Shown: in pieces, positions 38,119 through 51,500 of the stretch
Layout: each line of letters opens with the position of its first letter
Numbering within the stretch: the stretch's first letter is position 1
Program-made: the position numbers and the translations under genes
From: Colius striatus
Lineage: Eukaryota; Chordata; Aves; Coliiformes; Coliidae
Length of the DNA: 64,000 bases
Direction: 5' to 3'
NCBI RefSeq assembly: GCF_028858725.1
Contig: NC_084760.1
Location: 95,849,867 to 95,913,866 of the forward strand
The notes under the pieces: model-generated
Database searches by the model: none
The model's input: the letters and a program-made list of their open reading frames with translations, nothing else
Told to the model about the DNA's origin: nothing

Positions 38119-39645
38119 AAGAGCACAGGAGGCATGGTCATAGGATATTAGTAGGAATCAGTTTACATAGGGAATTCTATTGTTAGAAGCAGCGCAGTGA
38201 CCTAGTTTAGGATAAACATGCTCATTGAATTTTCCTTTTTTTAATGCTTTTGGGTTTGACACCGAAAATCAGTACTTGTCTGACTGGCCTGCGTTCAAGT
38301 AAACTTCCTGTCCTGGGAATACTGGTATGAGTAAGGTCTCCTTGTAAAGAGTTGCAGGATGTGAACACTTAATTGACTGATTGTAATATATTATTTTCCT
38401 GTCCTGTGTCTATGACTTGGGAGTAATCTCATACCCTATATTGAAACCTAATGGCACTACTCAAAGAGTTCATGTCACTTGAACATGTAATATTCAACGA
38501 TAAAAAGCGCCAGAGTCCTGATGTGCAGACCAGCATCTGTGTAGGGTCCAGCAGGACCAATTACATTTTTTAGTGGTGTTTGAAAAACTAAAGTCCCTTA
38601 TGTTTCTGCTCCCCTTAATATATGTGAACAGAGCAAGTTGTAATGTTATTCTTGACAAGAGCCTCAGTTAATGAGTTGGAAACTGGGCAAATTCATTGGT
38701 AAAAAGGGAAAAGCTCCTCCACAATAATATTCTTCATTCTTCTGGGGCTGCCAGTGTTTCCTTCTCAGAAATTTATGGGTTCACTCAAAGTAATCTCTTG
38801 GGCAAAAAGACATATGGCAGATGTGACTGAAATTTCTGTGCCAGCATTAGACAAATCTTTTTCACTATATCAGCGTGACCAAGGGGCAGATCCTCAGCAC
38901 ACTTAAATCAGTGCAGACCCATTTCATTTGGTGAAGCTTTGTGAATTTACACCAGTGGGGGGTTTTCCCCACAAACCTCAGAAATATCTGGTTGCCGCTG
39001 TTTGCTCTGGGTCTCCTTCAGGATGCAGCTTCCACACGTTGATTTGGAAACTGCGGAGCCATTACATTGAGTAACTTTTAAGACAGTCTTTCCATACCTG
39101 GGAAGGGAGATGTTTTCATGCTGTTAGCTCTGAAGGCATTTTCTGTGGGGAAACAATGGACTATGGCAAGGGATGTGAAGCTGTGACGCTTCAGAAGGCA
39201 GCATGAGCTACTAATCACATATCAATATGTAAACTGTATTTTTAACAAACTACTGGCATTTAGGGAAAGGTTTTAATGCTTCCCCTCAGCCATTTATCCC
39301 CGTTGTAATTTTCTGGAGGCTGTAACTCCAGGCCTGAAAAAAACTCTGATAAATTAAAAAAATGGTCCTGATTATTTTTTTTCCTCTACAGTTTTCCTAA
39401 AATTATCTTTACTTCAAACTGAAATTAGTAGAGAACCAAAATATAGTAGTGCACTAAGTCTCACTTTATATTTTGTCATGGCTTGTAACTGTTTATATGA
39501 ACACTGTGTAAAAATATGGATAAATGTTATTTCCCCAAAAGTAGAAATATGTGGGATATGCACTGAGGAAATTACCAGTCTGAGGAAACAGAAGGCTATA
39601 ATATGAACCTTGTTCATCACAATAAACTTTTCCCCCCATTTGGAA
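38119..39645 (+). other. STON1: probable STON1 3' UTR
   Basis: This is AT-rich non-coding sequence after the STON1 stop. The first canonical AATAAA I find is at 39621-39626, giving a 3' UTR of about 1.5 kb. An earlier attaaa-like hexamer near 39353 is a weaker option. Transcripts could also run further, as the readthrough known in mammals requires. Confidence 0.45.
39621..39626 (+). terminator. STON1: candidate poly(A) signal of STON1
   Basis: AATAAA about 1.5 kb after the stop codon. No clear GU-rich downstream element is seen, so this is tentative. Confidence 0.35.
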
Positions 39646-42600
39646 GCTGAGAATGAAATGGGTAATAGATTCTATAGTAAGCCCCGAGGGCAGGTTTTTT
39701 ATGGATATTGCATTGCCAAAGCCCCAAATAGACTATTATGGTATTTTGGCTTCTCTATATATCCCTTTTTATTAGCAGATTATATTATTATAAATCTAAG
39801 CAAGCGTTTGAGTGTAGTAGTGATCCAAATACATCTCAGCTGTTGCATCCTCCCTCCGTGTTTTGACTTGAGCAGCCACTAGCACTTTCAAGTCATGTTT
39901 GGTTTGTTTTATTTGTGTTTAATTTTGATTTATATACTTCTCAGCTGAACTAAGGGGCGCAGCGTGCGCGTGGGCAAAGTGTTTATACTCAGCATCATGG
40001 CAGAGCTCTGCAGTTCACTGATGTTCATGGTTAAACTAGAGCTACAATATCTATTAGCATCTTTGCTCAGTAAGGTAGAGGAAGCAATATGTGTATTGCA
40101 GATACCTGCACTAGCCATTGTCTGAGGCTGACTCATCTTGATTGGCACTAATGCAGCAAATTCGGTATATCAGTTAGCAGTGGTTATTGTCCAAAGCCTG
40201 TCTTGCCCAGCTGGCCCCTATTTTTCTGTTTTTAAGGAGAGACAACTGCCTGTTCAGGGACTCTTTCATCTTAGGATGCCCTTTTGCAGTACTCATCTCC
40301 TACAGATTCGGTACCTGGTAGTGCCCCGGGTCTTGCAAAAGCAACAGCTGCTTTTCTTCTGTCAGGTGTCTGATGTATCTCAGGATGTGTTCAAGAAGCC
40401 CATGTAGTGCTGACCTCCAAAGATGAGCTATTGTTTTGAAAGGCCCAAGAGATGAACAGCCACGTTACAAGTCATCTTCCTTGTGTCTGTGTTATATCTG
40501 GTATGGTGCAAACAATCATTCTGCCTTACTGAACTCATTAACACAAAAAGGTCAAGCTACAGTGCCATTGACATTGCAGGCTCTTGGATTTCCATCTGAG
40601 GCCTGTAAGACTCACCATTAAGTTTATTCAGAATTGGATCAGGATCATAGGGAACTAATTCCACAGAAATATCACCACACCGAAAGAATGTTTAATATGT
40701 AGCTTTCAGTTTAAACCTGACAATTAGTGCAGCCTAAATTAGTTCAACCTCAAACTGATGTTTGTATGCCTTGCTGTCAAAATATTTTAGAACAGGCTGC
40801 AGTTTCATGAAAGAAAGTTTGGGTTGTCTGAATTTTTTTTCCCCCATCAAATTCAAACTTCTTGTTCTGCTGCCAAAGCAGAAACACCCTGCCTTCCCCT
40901 TTCCTTCTGCAGTGTCTGATGTCCTTGAGTATAACACACTGAACAAATATTCTCAATGTTTAAGGCTCCATTTGCTAAGATCTTCTACGAATGCTGCAAC
41001 AGGTGACAGCAAATAGACATATTGGCTTTGATTCTTCAGAAATCTGGGCTATAAGTAGTCCAACTGTAATTTTGGGAGGGGAATGGAGATGAGGAACAGT
41101 TGCTATAAGCTATTGTGATGCTCAGTGTCTAGCTAGCAGAAGGATTTGAGCTTTAAATAACCCATGAAGTACATTGGCATCGTGTGAGGAACCAGGTTTC
41201 ACACGTTACTGATCTCTGCTTCCCACAGCTAGCACCTGCAGTTACTGAAATGCTTCCAACTGTTTGGGTCACTTAAGATGCTGACACTTTGCTAACATGC
41301 TGATAATCTTTGCTAACATTTGCTAACATACAGGGCAGTATTTAGATATTATCTGTGTTTCTTTCACAAAGGGCCAGCAGGTTTTGGGATATTTTGTATT
41401 TTAAATGGAAATCAATGAGAACAGTTATTTTTATAGTGTGTTTGCCTTATTTACAGTGTTGTATTTACTGAAACTGACAAACTTTATCTTCGCATTCATC
41501 CTTCTCATGCCAATTGTATTACCGTAGGTAAATGGTACTTGTTATTTTGGATTCAAACACCCATTGAAGTCAGTGGAAGTCTTTTAACTGACATAAATGG
41601 GATGTACATCAAAGTCTCTAAGAATAAAGCAGAGGGGGAAAAAAAGAAGAAAGGAATAGTGGTAAAGGGCAGAAAAAAATAGCACTGTAGAATGTTCTTG
41701 ATGCTAGCAAGTAAGCAACCTGCAATGATTGCTTATTCCAATCAGAAAAGCACAGAAAAGAGAGGAAAAAAGGTGTTACTGGGTGTCAAATCCGAAGCTT
41801 TGCAGTGATTTGGAACGGTGGTCTGGCTGCCCCTGTGTAGCAAGAAAGGAGGATGATGGTGCACTCCACTGAACATGATGCCAAGCTGCTGTCATCCTTA
41901 TCCTCCTTGCTTTCCCCCCACCCCCCCAGATTCCATATTAATTGTCCAAAAGTGCTTTACATCTGAAAACATGTTTGCTTTTAGTTGCATTTCTTTTACA
42001 CAATGGACTTCTGAACTACAGTATTGGTGTCCACACCTTTGTTTTACATTTTTTCCCTGTTTTTGTCGACTAAACACAGTAACTAACTGCTACAGTTAGT
42101 AGTTCTTAGTTATAATTTTGATAATTCTGAAGCAGTGCTGTTATTCTTAATGGATAATATAATGTTATTTGGGTCTTTTGTCACTATAAATATAAACAGA
42201 CCATGCTGATAATCTTGTAATAACATTTTGTAGATTACATATTGATTAAAAAAATAAAGTTGTATTTCAAATCAGCAGCTTTTTGTCCCCTCACTGGAGA
42301 TTTACCAAGCTTGTTTTATGTTTACTGTAATTACCTGCTTGACCTCGTATCATCAAGTATTGCAGTTTATGAGAAAGAGCAGTTCTACTCTGTATGTGAG
42401 TGGGGGACATCACTCCTCATCTCAGATGAAGCTAGTTGCAGAAAGCTGAACAATGCACTGTATTCCATTAATGACTATTTATGGCAGGCCCTTTTCCTGC
42501 CTTACTTGCATAACTATAGTAAGCCAAAGGACACCATGTTTTTCCCTGTTGAGTACTTCCTCCAATCTCACTGGGATATTTGAATATAATGTAGCAACAA

Positions 42601-45600
42601 CTGTTTAAGGTCTCACAAATTTCACAGTTTGTCCTTGAAATGAGCTGTTACTAGGGAAACAGGGAAACCTCAGGGAGGAAATATGGGAATAAGGCAGAGG
42701 TTTGCAGGGCAGCATTCAAAGAATGGCCTTATAATATAAAGTAACCATGCTCCTTGTCCTATACTGCTGTCTCTGTAGCAAACCAGTAAGCTATTCAGTG
42801 AAACAGCTAATGTCCGTTTTCACTTTATTGGTGTTCTGTCCTTCAGTGAGCACCTGCAAATGGGAAGCAGATGTCTGGCAGAAGTATAGTCCCCCTCCGG
42901 AGCTTAAACAGTTTGGAATGTTGGAATGTATCAAGAGAACAAAATGATTCAGGTACATTAAAAAGTGAAATGGTAAATTGCTAGAGTACAAGTAAAAACA
43001 TGAAAACGTTTGGTTTTGGGACAGTTTCCTACTATGTGCTATTTTATAGTCCTTTTCTTGCCTTAGTAAAAACAACCTGTTGTTTTCTACAATGGCAATC
43101 GTAACACATCGTAAGTGATGTTCATGGCTTCATGCTGAGGGAAACCTTACTGATAGAAATAAAAGAAAAAACCCCACCATCTCAAATTCTGCTTTGCCAT
43201 GCCACAAAACCCAGCATTAGTAGGTATTTCTGGTGGTAGGTATGTAGGTACAGTAGCATAACATTGCATTGCGATGGCCTCTTCAGTTTAACACAAAATA
43301 ACTTGCACTTCTCTTTGCATATTCAACTATAAAAGTCGGAGGGGAAAAAAGATCAGAAATGGGGAGGTGCTGGGAATTCAGAGACCCACAAGGTGTGACT
43401 GGCAGTGGAGGTTAAGAGGGAGGAGGCAGTGAGTGAGCAGGGAGCTGGCAGAAGGAAAGCGCAGTGGGCAGAGCTTGTTTGCGAGGGCTAAGGAGAACTG
43501 CTGCCTCTATGTCAAGGTGAAAAATTTTCCTATGAAAGGGACCGAAATAGAAAAGTGTGAGGAACCCATGCAGAGAAGTGCCTTCAAGGGAAGGTACTGA
43601 GAACAAAGCTGCAAGTAGCTATAGGGGTAAAAAAAAGAACTGGGGTGAGGAGGAGGAGGAATTGGGAGTATCTGAAGAAGGGCAGAGCCACGGGAGACAC
43701 AGCAAGGTGGCTGTGAGACTGATGGGGCATGGTGAGAGGTGTCTTAACCGAACAAGCCAAACTGATGCGTGCTTGTGGCATGCCACAGCTAAGGGCAGCC
43801 CCACACCGTGAAGCTGGCCCTGCTTTCATGCAGTACGTGCAGCCATTACACACCAAGCTGAAGAACTTGCTCAATCTGGCTTTAGCATCACTCACATTCA
43901 TATAGCTGTCAGCAATGGTAACCTATCTTCCTGGACGGAAAGATGTTGTTCATGCAAGGGACCAGTGACACAGTCACGCTATAGGAGATGCGACGAAAAT
44001 GTCAAATAAAACCCAGCAGTGGAACGGGGAGGATTTAAGGCAAGACCTAACCCAGCAGTGGAACGGGGAGGATTTAAGGCAAGACCTTAGGCATTAGCCT
44101 GATGATACCCAGAGGTAAGCTACCGCTGTAACCTTGTTGAACTGCTCTCTAGGGAGGGACCTTCATCTGTCGAGTCATCTGTAACGCTGAAGAGGTTTTA
44201 CTGCCTAAATGTTAAGTACTGATAACCAAGATTTAGATGACAGTTCATCTGAAATGGAGGAAGCCATCCACTGCTTGGAGAGAAAAGGTGAAAGCTGTTT
44301 CAGCCCTCTTCATGGAAAACTGTTACTGAGTATCTGCTGCTAATTGTGTGGTTATAACGTCAAAAGGGATGTGCAGAAGATCTGCATCAGGTAGACTGAC
44401 ACGAAGGTAGAATTGGGGGGAAAAAAACCACCAACCCTCTTCGCTCAGAAGGGGAAGTTTAGGAAGATGACTTCAAGCAAATACTGGGGTCCTTGTATAA
44501 ATGCTTCCAGGACCTAATATGGCAAGGCAAGTTAGTCTCTGTACATATGGGTTATTCTTTAGTAGAGTTAAATTGGTATCCAGTAGGCAGTAAAAAGGAG
44601 AACCTGGCTGCTATGCTGTGCTTCAGTGTATCAAAGCCACTTGCTGGATGATTTTAGTGGTATGGCTGGTGCCACAAAACCCACTGCTCGGGAAAGGGGT
44701 TACTGGGGTCACTCGGCTTTATTCCTTTCCAAATTACCAGATGCAAAGTTGGACAGAGCAAATTGGCCTTGACCAAAACATGCTGTTCTGCTCTTATTTA
44801 ACTTTGCACCAACACTGCTGGGCTTCTGCAATCCTCTGCTCGACTATGAACTTCCAGCAGCTAATTCAAATAAGGAGAAATTATGTTTCTGGCATTTATT
44901 CTCCTGCTGCATCCCTACCTCTGTGTGGTTCTGCATGCCCCTGGAGCTGGGCAGCCCCAGAGCAGGTAAGTGGCAATTACAGACAGGTAATTACAGAAGG
45001 GAGTGCGATTTCAACCAGTGATGGTGGGGGGTAAACAAGATGGCAGGGAAGGTAGTAGGAGAGTAATGAATGCAAAGACAGTAGACAAAAGAGGATAGAG
45101 CGGGATTGGGGCTTTTGTTTTGGGAGACATAGGGCAAAAGGATGAGGTCTCTCTGGGGAAAGAAGGTGCAATGAACATCTGTGCATCACATCCAGGGAAA
45201 CAAGGCAGACAGCAAAGGGGGTGAGGGAACAGGAGATGAGTGCTGAGGTGGGCACCAGCAGGAGTGTCGTAGAAAGCAAGGACAGGAATACGGACAGTGA
45301 AGTGGCTGATGACTGTTTCCCTTTGAGGCTTTCTCTCCACATAAGGCATATGTATCAGGGTGAGTATTTAGGAGAGGCAATGCTTATTTAATCCTTAATT
45401 AGGCTTATTCATACTACACAAATTGCTGGGCTTACCAAGGAGCTGAGATACACAGTACTATTCACTATATTCATCAGGACTGGCATTTTTCTTACAGCAG
45501 GTTGTACAGGTCAGAGCCCTTTCTATGCCACCCAATGTCCTGATAATTTGTCATTAAACTGAATTAAGGGACAGCTCTTTCTACAGTTCCTCTGATAAAG

Positions 45601-48180
45601 TGGTTTAAATCAGGTAAAAAAGGAGAGGTCCATGAAGAAACAGGAGTCAGACATGATAAATGAAAGAGGAACAAATCACAGGTCTCAGTGTCTTCTGTCT
45701 CAGATCTCTGATGGAAATGATGGCACTTGTAACAAAAATCACACTGCTAATAAAACTGTTTGTGACAGTAGAGTGTCATATAACTACGAATCAACGGCAG
45801 AAAACAAAGGGAGCATGTTAGAGAATATCTTTAAAATGAAACCACATTTCTGCCCGTGCCAAGGCATCTCCATGAGGACTGCCTGGATTCTGCAGCCGAT
45901 TCTTCCTAAGAAGGATTGCTTTTACTTGGAAAGAAGGGCATCGTGGTATTTATAAGATATGCCTTGAGAAAGAATTCTGCAGTCCTGCAGTTGAGTAGCC
46001 ATGTTCCTCCACAGCAGCAATGCCGGATTTCAACAGAAGAGGGCATTCATTACCAAGCATCTGATTTTGCTGAGGGCTCTTCGTTTCTAGACTGAAGGCA
46101 TTTGAAAACGGTATTTTTTTTTTATGATTAATAAAGGTTCGTCATCCAAAAATAAATCTCCTCTAGACATCATGTACCAAGAGGAGTATAAATAATTACA
46201 AATTAAAACCTGCCCAGCAAACGAATGTTTGCCCTTAAGCAGCACTATCCCAAATGATGACAAAACCCCCAAAAGATCAGGAAGGTTCTGAAAACATGCT
46301 ACTCTTTTCAATAACTTGACTTCTAAAATTCTTGTGAGCTGTCAAAGAGACCACAATGAGGAGAGCTGGTGTGGAAACTGAAGCAAGATTGAGGAAACCT
46401 GGATGCTGTTCCCAATCACCATTTGTGAGCCTGGGCAAGATAATTTGGTGTGTATCTGCCTCAGTTTCTTTTCTTAAAAGCAGAGGTGAATGTTAACAAA
46501 ACCAATAAGCATGAAAATCCCTACAGGTCTGCACTTTATCCTGCAGGACACTAATAATACTAGGTTAAGACCACCAACATCAAAGCTAGTCAGTCAGAGT
46601 AATGCTATGGACAGGTACTTTAATGATTTCGTTTTCCTCAGAGAAGGTAACACATTTTTCAGCATATACCAGCCTTTCTCATGCTGTTCAGTTACACTGA
46701 CTGTAGTGCCTTTGTTGAAAAGGCACCTTCTCTAGGAATTTATAAAGGAAATTACATTAAGGATGTTGCTAGACCTCAGATGACAGCGTAAGTGCCTTGG
46801 TTAGCAGGAGATGCCACCTGCAACCTCCCTGTGCAGCTTGGAATGTTACATTCCCATTCCTAGTTTTTACTTCTCCTCAACAATGGCTATGTACTATCAG
46901 TAGGCTTAGTCTGCTATCCCTTGCATGAAGGGAGCTGACACGTTAACTTTGGTGAGAGAAGCTGTGGTATCCACTGGCAAGACAAAGGGTATAATTTATA
47001 ACACATGGGGTATGCTCATGGTGCCTTGTGCTGGTGGGATGTGCTAGGCAGGTGCAAATACAGAGACAGGCTGTCAACTTAAAGTGCAGGTGAAGATCAT
47101 TTGCTTCTGTCTGTCAATTTTCTTGTGGATATTGCCAAAGTAACCTGACCATTACCTGAGACAGCTGAGAAGTCTGTGGCATACAGCTGAGAATATTTGG
47201 TATATTAAGCTCCCCAACCTCTCTTTCTTTTGAAGTCAGGTATACAAATGGTTTCAATTACAAGGCACTTTGTAATTCTTAGATCTGACCACTAAATAAG
47301 CATCCAACTGCAGGATGACCATCTTCAACCTTCAGTGACCAGTGAGATCCTAAAGGCTGCAACTCCTTCCTACTATGTCTGCTAACATGACAGGACTAAC
47401 CAGACCAGAGAAGAATAATTATGCTCTTGGTATGCAATATCGCTGGCAGTTTCAAATGAGCATTGTGCTTTAAAAAAATGTGGTTTATTATTCAAATTAT
47501 TCTATAAGTAAAGCAACATGGCTTGCCTTTTTGTCGTGATAATGCAGAGCATACAGAACAGCTGAATATGCAACCGCTGTTTAAATTCAAGACCCAGACA
47601 GTATCATTAAACATATTTTGTTGCAGAGCAAAAATTACTTGAATACAAATTGCATTTATCTCACTCAAGAAAATGCAACTTACAATATCATTACGGATGT
47701 GGCTTCTTTTTTGTTGTTATAGATGTTAAGCCTAGCTATATAATTAAAGGTCTGCCAGAATTTTCATTAAAATATTTTCACTTTTCTCAGGATGTGTAGT
47801 CCCTACAAGCCAAATAGATCTGTAACTATCTAGCTCTGCAAAAAAATGAAGAGGGGAGGAAACAAAAGGATGGTATTTTTAGGTTCTCAGAAATGGATGG
47901 ACTGAGATGCATAAAGACCAAAGTATGTATTCTCCTACATCTATAAGATTAATGAACTTTTTTTTTTCCCCCTCTGGATGAGTAACTGCTAAATTGGTAA
48001 ATCTCTGTATTAACATACGAACAGATTGCTGCAAATGTAAGCAATAATTTGAGTAGTTGTACCAGATTGCTGCTACTTAACTGGTAGCTTAGCTATCTCC
48101 CAGCTTATGGGGTAATGACTTCAGAGTTTATTAGAGCAAAACAATATGCTTTTGTAGTCAGCGTTCCTAGGTACATTTTT
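39646..48180. other. spacer between STON1 and GTF2A1L
   Basis: No gene is recognised. The stretch 43.4-45.3 kb is purine-rich on the + strand and less AT-rich than its flanks. It contains an exact 39-bp tandem duplication (44010-44087) and the longest ORF of the spacer (44618-45034, 138 codons), whose sequence resembles no family I know. A C-rich run lies near 41909-41929. Confidence 0.55.
44010..44087. repeat. exact 39-bp tandem duplication
   Basis: A 39-bp unit starting aacccagcagtggaacgggg occurs twice head to tail (44010-44048 and 44049-44087) with no mismatch. The absence of divergence implies a recent duplication or an assembly artefact. Confidence 0.97.
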
Positions 48181-48205
48181 GCACTACAGAAGACTCGTGT
48201 CTCTC

Positions 48206-48211
48206 CACGTG
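48206..48211. promoter_or_regulatory. GTF2A1L: CACGTG E-box
   Basis: A palindromic CACGTG, the core recognised by USF/MYC-type bHLH-ZIP factors, about 290 bp upstream of the GTF2A1L start codon at the island edge. Binding is inferred from the motif only. Confidence 0.4.
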
Positions 48212-48442
48212 GGTCTTTCCCCTGTGCTAGGGCTTCGGGCCCGAACTGCACACCGGGCCCCTCCGTGGCCGCACACTTTGTGCGGCGGCAGGTCCCTCTG
48301 CTTTGGTGTCAAGACAGCAACTCGGGTTTAGCCCCAGCGCTTGGTGGCACCGCGAGGGGTGTTTCAGGGATGGGAACAGAAAGGTAGCCCATCAGAAGAA
48401 AGCATAGTAGGGCCAGGGCGGGGCCGGCGGCGAGCCGGCCCC

Positions 48443-48456
48443 GTTGCTATGGCGAT
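48443..48456. promoter_or_regulatory. GTF2A1L: X-box (RFX-type) motif in GTF2A1L promoter
   Basis: GTTGCTATGGCGAT is an imperfect palindrome matching the RFX-family X-box (GTTGCC-ATGGCAAC type) at most positions. It lies directly upstream of the first coding exon. RFX2 is known to drive many spermatogenic genes in vertebrates, and GTF2A1L is germ-cell enriched in mammals. Function here is inferred. Confidence 0.6.
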
Positions 48457-48498
48457 AGCGCCTTAAGGCGGGAGGGCGGGTTGATGGCGGCTGCCGCC

Positions 48499-48519
48499 AT
48501 GGCTCATGCAAACCTTGTG
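48499..48519 (+). CDS. GTF2A1L: GTF2A1L exon 1 (coding part)
   Basis: Encodes MAHANLV and ends before gtgagg. Seven residues before PKLY equals the human length, which favours this ATG over the in-frame one at 48484. Confidence 0.85.
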
Positions 48520-51500
48520 GTGAGGGATGGCGGTCGGGTCGGGTCCCGTCCCGACTCCGCGGCGCACTGCCAGGCTTGGGGGCTGTGGCCCGGCTTGGCG
48601 TGATCTGGCTGCCTGTGCCCACGGGAGGGAGGAAGGGCACGAGGCTGGGGGAAGCGTGGGGAAATGGGCTCAGCGGGTGCGTCGGGAGGCGGTGCCGCCC
48701 CACAGAGGCACCGGGAAGTACCGCCGCCCTCTCCCTGGCGCAGGGTGTGCCGTAATGGCTTCGGAAACCAGTGCTTTTGGGGGGATTTGATAACAAAAGC
48801 GCTTTTGGGGCAAAAGCTTCGTGTCAGGGGTTGGTGTGAGCTGGGTAGGTCCAGGGTGTGAAGGGACTTTCTGGAAACTTAGTGGTGCCAGGGATAAAGG
48901 TGTCAGCTTCCACTCATCTCTGGGTTTCATCTGCTGCTGCCTTGCCTTTAGGTGGGGCTTCAGATGGACCTAGAGATGACAGTAATCCCAGGGAAGCGTC
49001 GGAGGCTTCACCCTTAGCCTTGCTTTTGGCTCTGCTGGAATGGGGTGCTGACAAACCTCCTGCCCCCCGCCACCACGCTATATACAAATAAGAGAGTTTG
49101 TTAATTTGTGGAGCTGACAGTCCTCAGTCTGGACAGCCCAGTTCTGGCAAAGGACTGCCCGTGTGTAAAGGGATAAAGCTAATACAGTAATGTCTGCCTT
49201 CCAGCCCTTGAGATTCTGCAGCCATTTTTCTCTAATTTGGAGGCATGTAGTGTTTGAGTTTTACAGTTGCTATGTACAGTTTTTATATAGCATAATAAAT
49301 ATTTGCACTTGCTGCAGCTTGGCAGTCTTGGGGAGAGGAATAGGTCTGTTGAAAGATGTAAAATCAGTTTCTCTTCAGGATTAACAACGAAACAAAACAT
49401 TTGATATACAGGCTAGTCAGCATCTTTTAGTGTAGTGATATAAGAGTAAACTTCTGTGTTTGTGGCTTTTTTCTTTCTTTCTTTTTTTTTTTTTCACTCT
49501 CTTTTTGTCTTCCTAGTATCCTGAAATGTCATCTTCAACCTAAACGATTCTGTGATTCTGTGGTTATTTTTAAGCAGTGCTATGTTGTGCTGATAGCTCT
49601 TTGCAAAAACTGTGACTTGTTAGTTCTTAATAACTTCTAGCTTTTTTTTAAAAAAACCCACATTGTTATATTGTCTACAGTTTAGAACAACTTTAGACCA
49701 GTAAAATACTAAATTTATGTTAGATTAGAAAAAAAACCAAGTCAATATTCATATATCTTAAGTTCTAAGGTTTCCTAAAAATCTCAGCTTTCACCTTTAG
49801 TGTTTCACCTGTGTAGGCTGTTCTGGTGGTGATGATAATCAAGATTACAAAACGCTTATTATCTTATATTTGCATCTGAATGGCTGACTCTTAATATGTC
49901 TGTTGTCCTGGTCAGACTGGAGGATTAGGATTTAATCACTAACCTATGCAGAAGAAAGAATAAAATGTTGTGTCAGAGTCCTGTTGTAATGTAAGATGAA
50001 TTATATGTATTTATAAACTGTAGTGTTAAAACTTCCATAGCTAAACTACTACACAACATCTGACCATTATGATGAGGATAAAAAGCCCAACTCTGTTATT
50101 TCTTGCAGTTTACTTACATTATGCTTGTGATAGATTTGGTACATCTCATTTTTAGTAGCTTGCATTGTTGGTTGGCCTTTAAGTTAGGGATGGTAACACT
50201 AGAATGATGCTAAGTGGCAAATGCCAATTTTAGACATGTTTGTTTGAGAATACAGCACAGCAATTGTTTTTGGTAATGTTTCTAGACTTTTCTTAAGCAT
50301 TTCTGTAGTCTACAGAAACCAATGATTTGAGGCTTGAATCCAGTATTTTTCCAGGGATATCTGTTCCAGGGATGTCAGTTTTAAAGGAAGGAGTGGACTT
50401 GCGTATCTTTGCACTTCACTGAGTATTAACACTGATCTGTTCTTGCTGTTCAGTATGCAACAGTACTTTATGCAGCAAGATTTGACGTTGTGCTATCATT
50501 TCAAATGGCTTAATGTTCATCTTAACTTGAAGATATTTTGGGTTTTGTTTATGTAGCCTAAACTATACAAGTCCATTATTGAAGATGTGATTGAAGGTGT
50601 GCGGGAACTCTTTGCAGAAGAAGGTTTAGAGAACGATGTTCTGAAAGACTTGAAGCAGGTTTGTTGGATCCTCGTGCATTAATAAAAGTTGTGATTTTTC
50701 TTTTTTTTCTTTTGAGATGATGTACCTGTCTATTTCTTTGCCCTCCCAAACATGCAATTATTTGCCCTAATTTAGAGTTACAAATGTGCTGAGAATGATG
50801 TGTTATGCTGCTGCAAGTCAAAATTCAGTAGTGATTGTTACCCTTTTTATTGGATAGAATCAGTCAATTGACTCTTGGAAAAACTAGAAATAGTCAGTTA
50901 TCATTTTAGATGTGGTTTATTTTTAAAGCTGTTATCTGTTGACTGTAATAATAATCTTTCTGCAGCTTTGGGAAACCAAGGTGATGCAGTCTAAAGCAAC
51001 AGAAGGCTTCTTCAGGCATAACCACCATCCACAGTTTACCCTGCAGTTGCCACACAGTTTTCACCGTGTTCTGCAGACTTCAGCAGGTCAGATGGTCTTG
51101 AACACAACAGATGCAATTTAAGAATAGCTCAGTGATTCAGGAATCTTTTTGAAAGACTTGAAGGTGCTGCAGTAGTCTTGGTTTATGATGCTTATGTGTA
51201 AATCTAGCATGGTGGGGAACAGTAACTGTTTGAAAGCAGGATTTGACCTGTAAAGAACAAATTAAGCTTTGATAAACTAATGCAATTATGTCTACATGCT
51301 CTTGATCTGAATATGAAAAGAATTTCAGCCATCTTATCTGCAATCCAGAAGTGTAACCCTTCGATTGCAAATTCACCACTAGGGTTAAGTTTTCATGTCT
51401 CTTTTTAATGTGTGGCATGATATGTGCAGAGGTTATATGGCATGTTTGTGTCATGCAGCTCTGCTGTCATGTCAGAGTCTAATCTAGTTCTGCACTTGGT

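Larger units (their letters stand above)
48190..48800 (+). promoter_or_regulatory. GTF2A1L: CpG island, GTF2A1L promoter
   Basis: CpG-rich sequence spanning the first coding exon, with AT-rich flanks. It contains GC boxes (GGGCGGGGCC at 48416-48425 and GGGAGGGCGGG near 48470-48480), an X-box-like palindrome at 48443-48456 and an E-box at 48206-48211. No TATA box is seen. The start codon lies about 45 bp after the X-box, so transcription probably starts within this short interval or just upstream. Confidence 0.8.

Noticed and set aside
44618-45034. 138-codon ORF in the STON1-GTF2A1L spacer
   Set aside because: No recognisable domain, no splice context or promoter, and overlapping ORFs exist on the other strand; it fits chance.
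48392-48796. 134-codon minus-strand ORF in the CpG island
   Set aside because: Arg/Pro-rich frame caused by GC-rich sequence opposite GTF2A1L exon 1; no support for an antisense gene.
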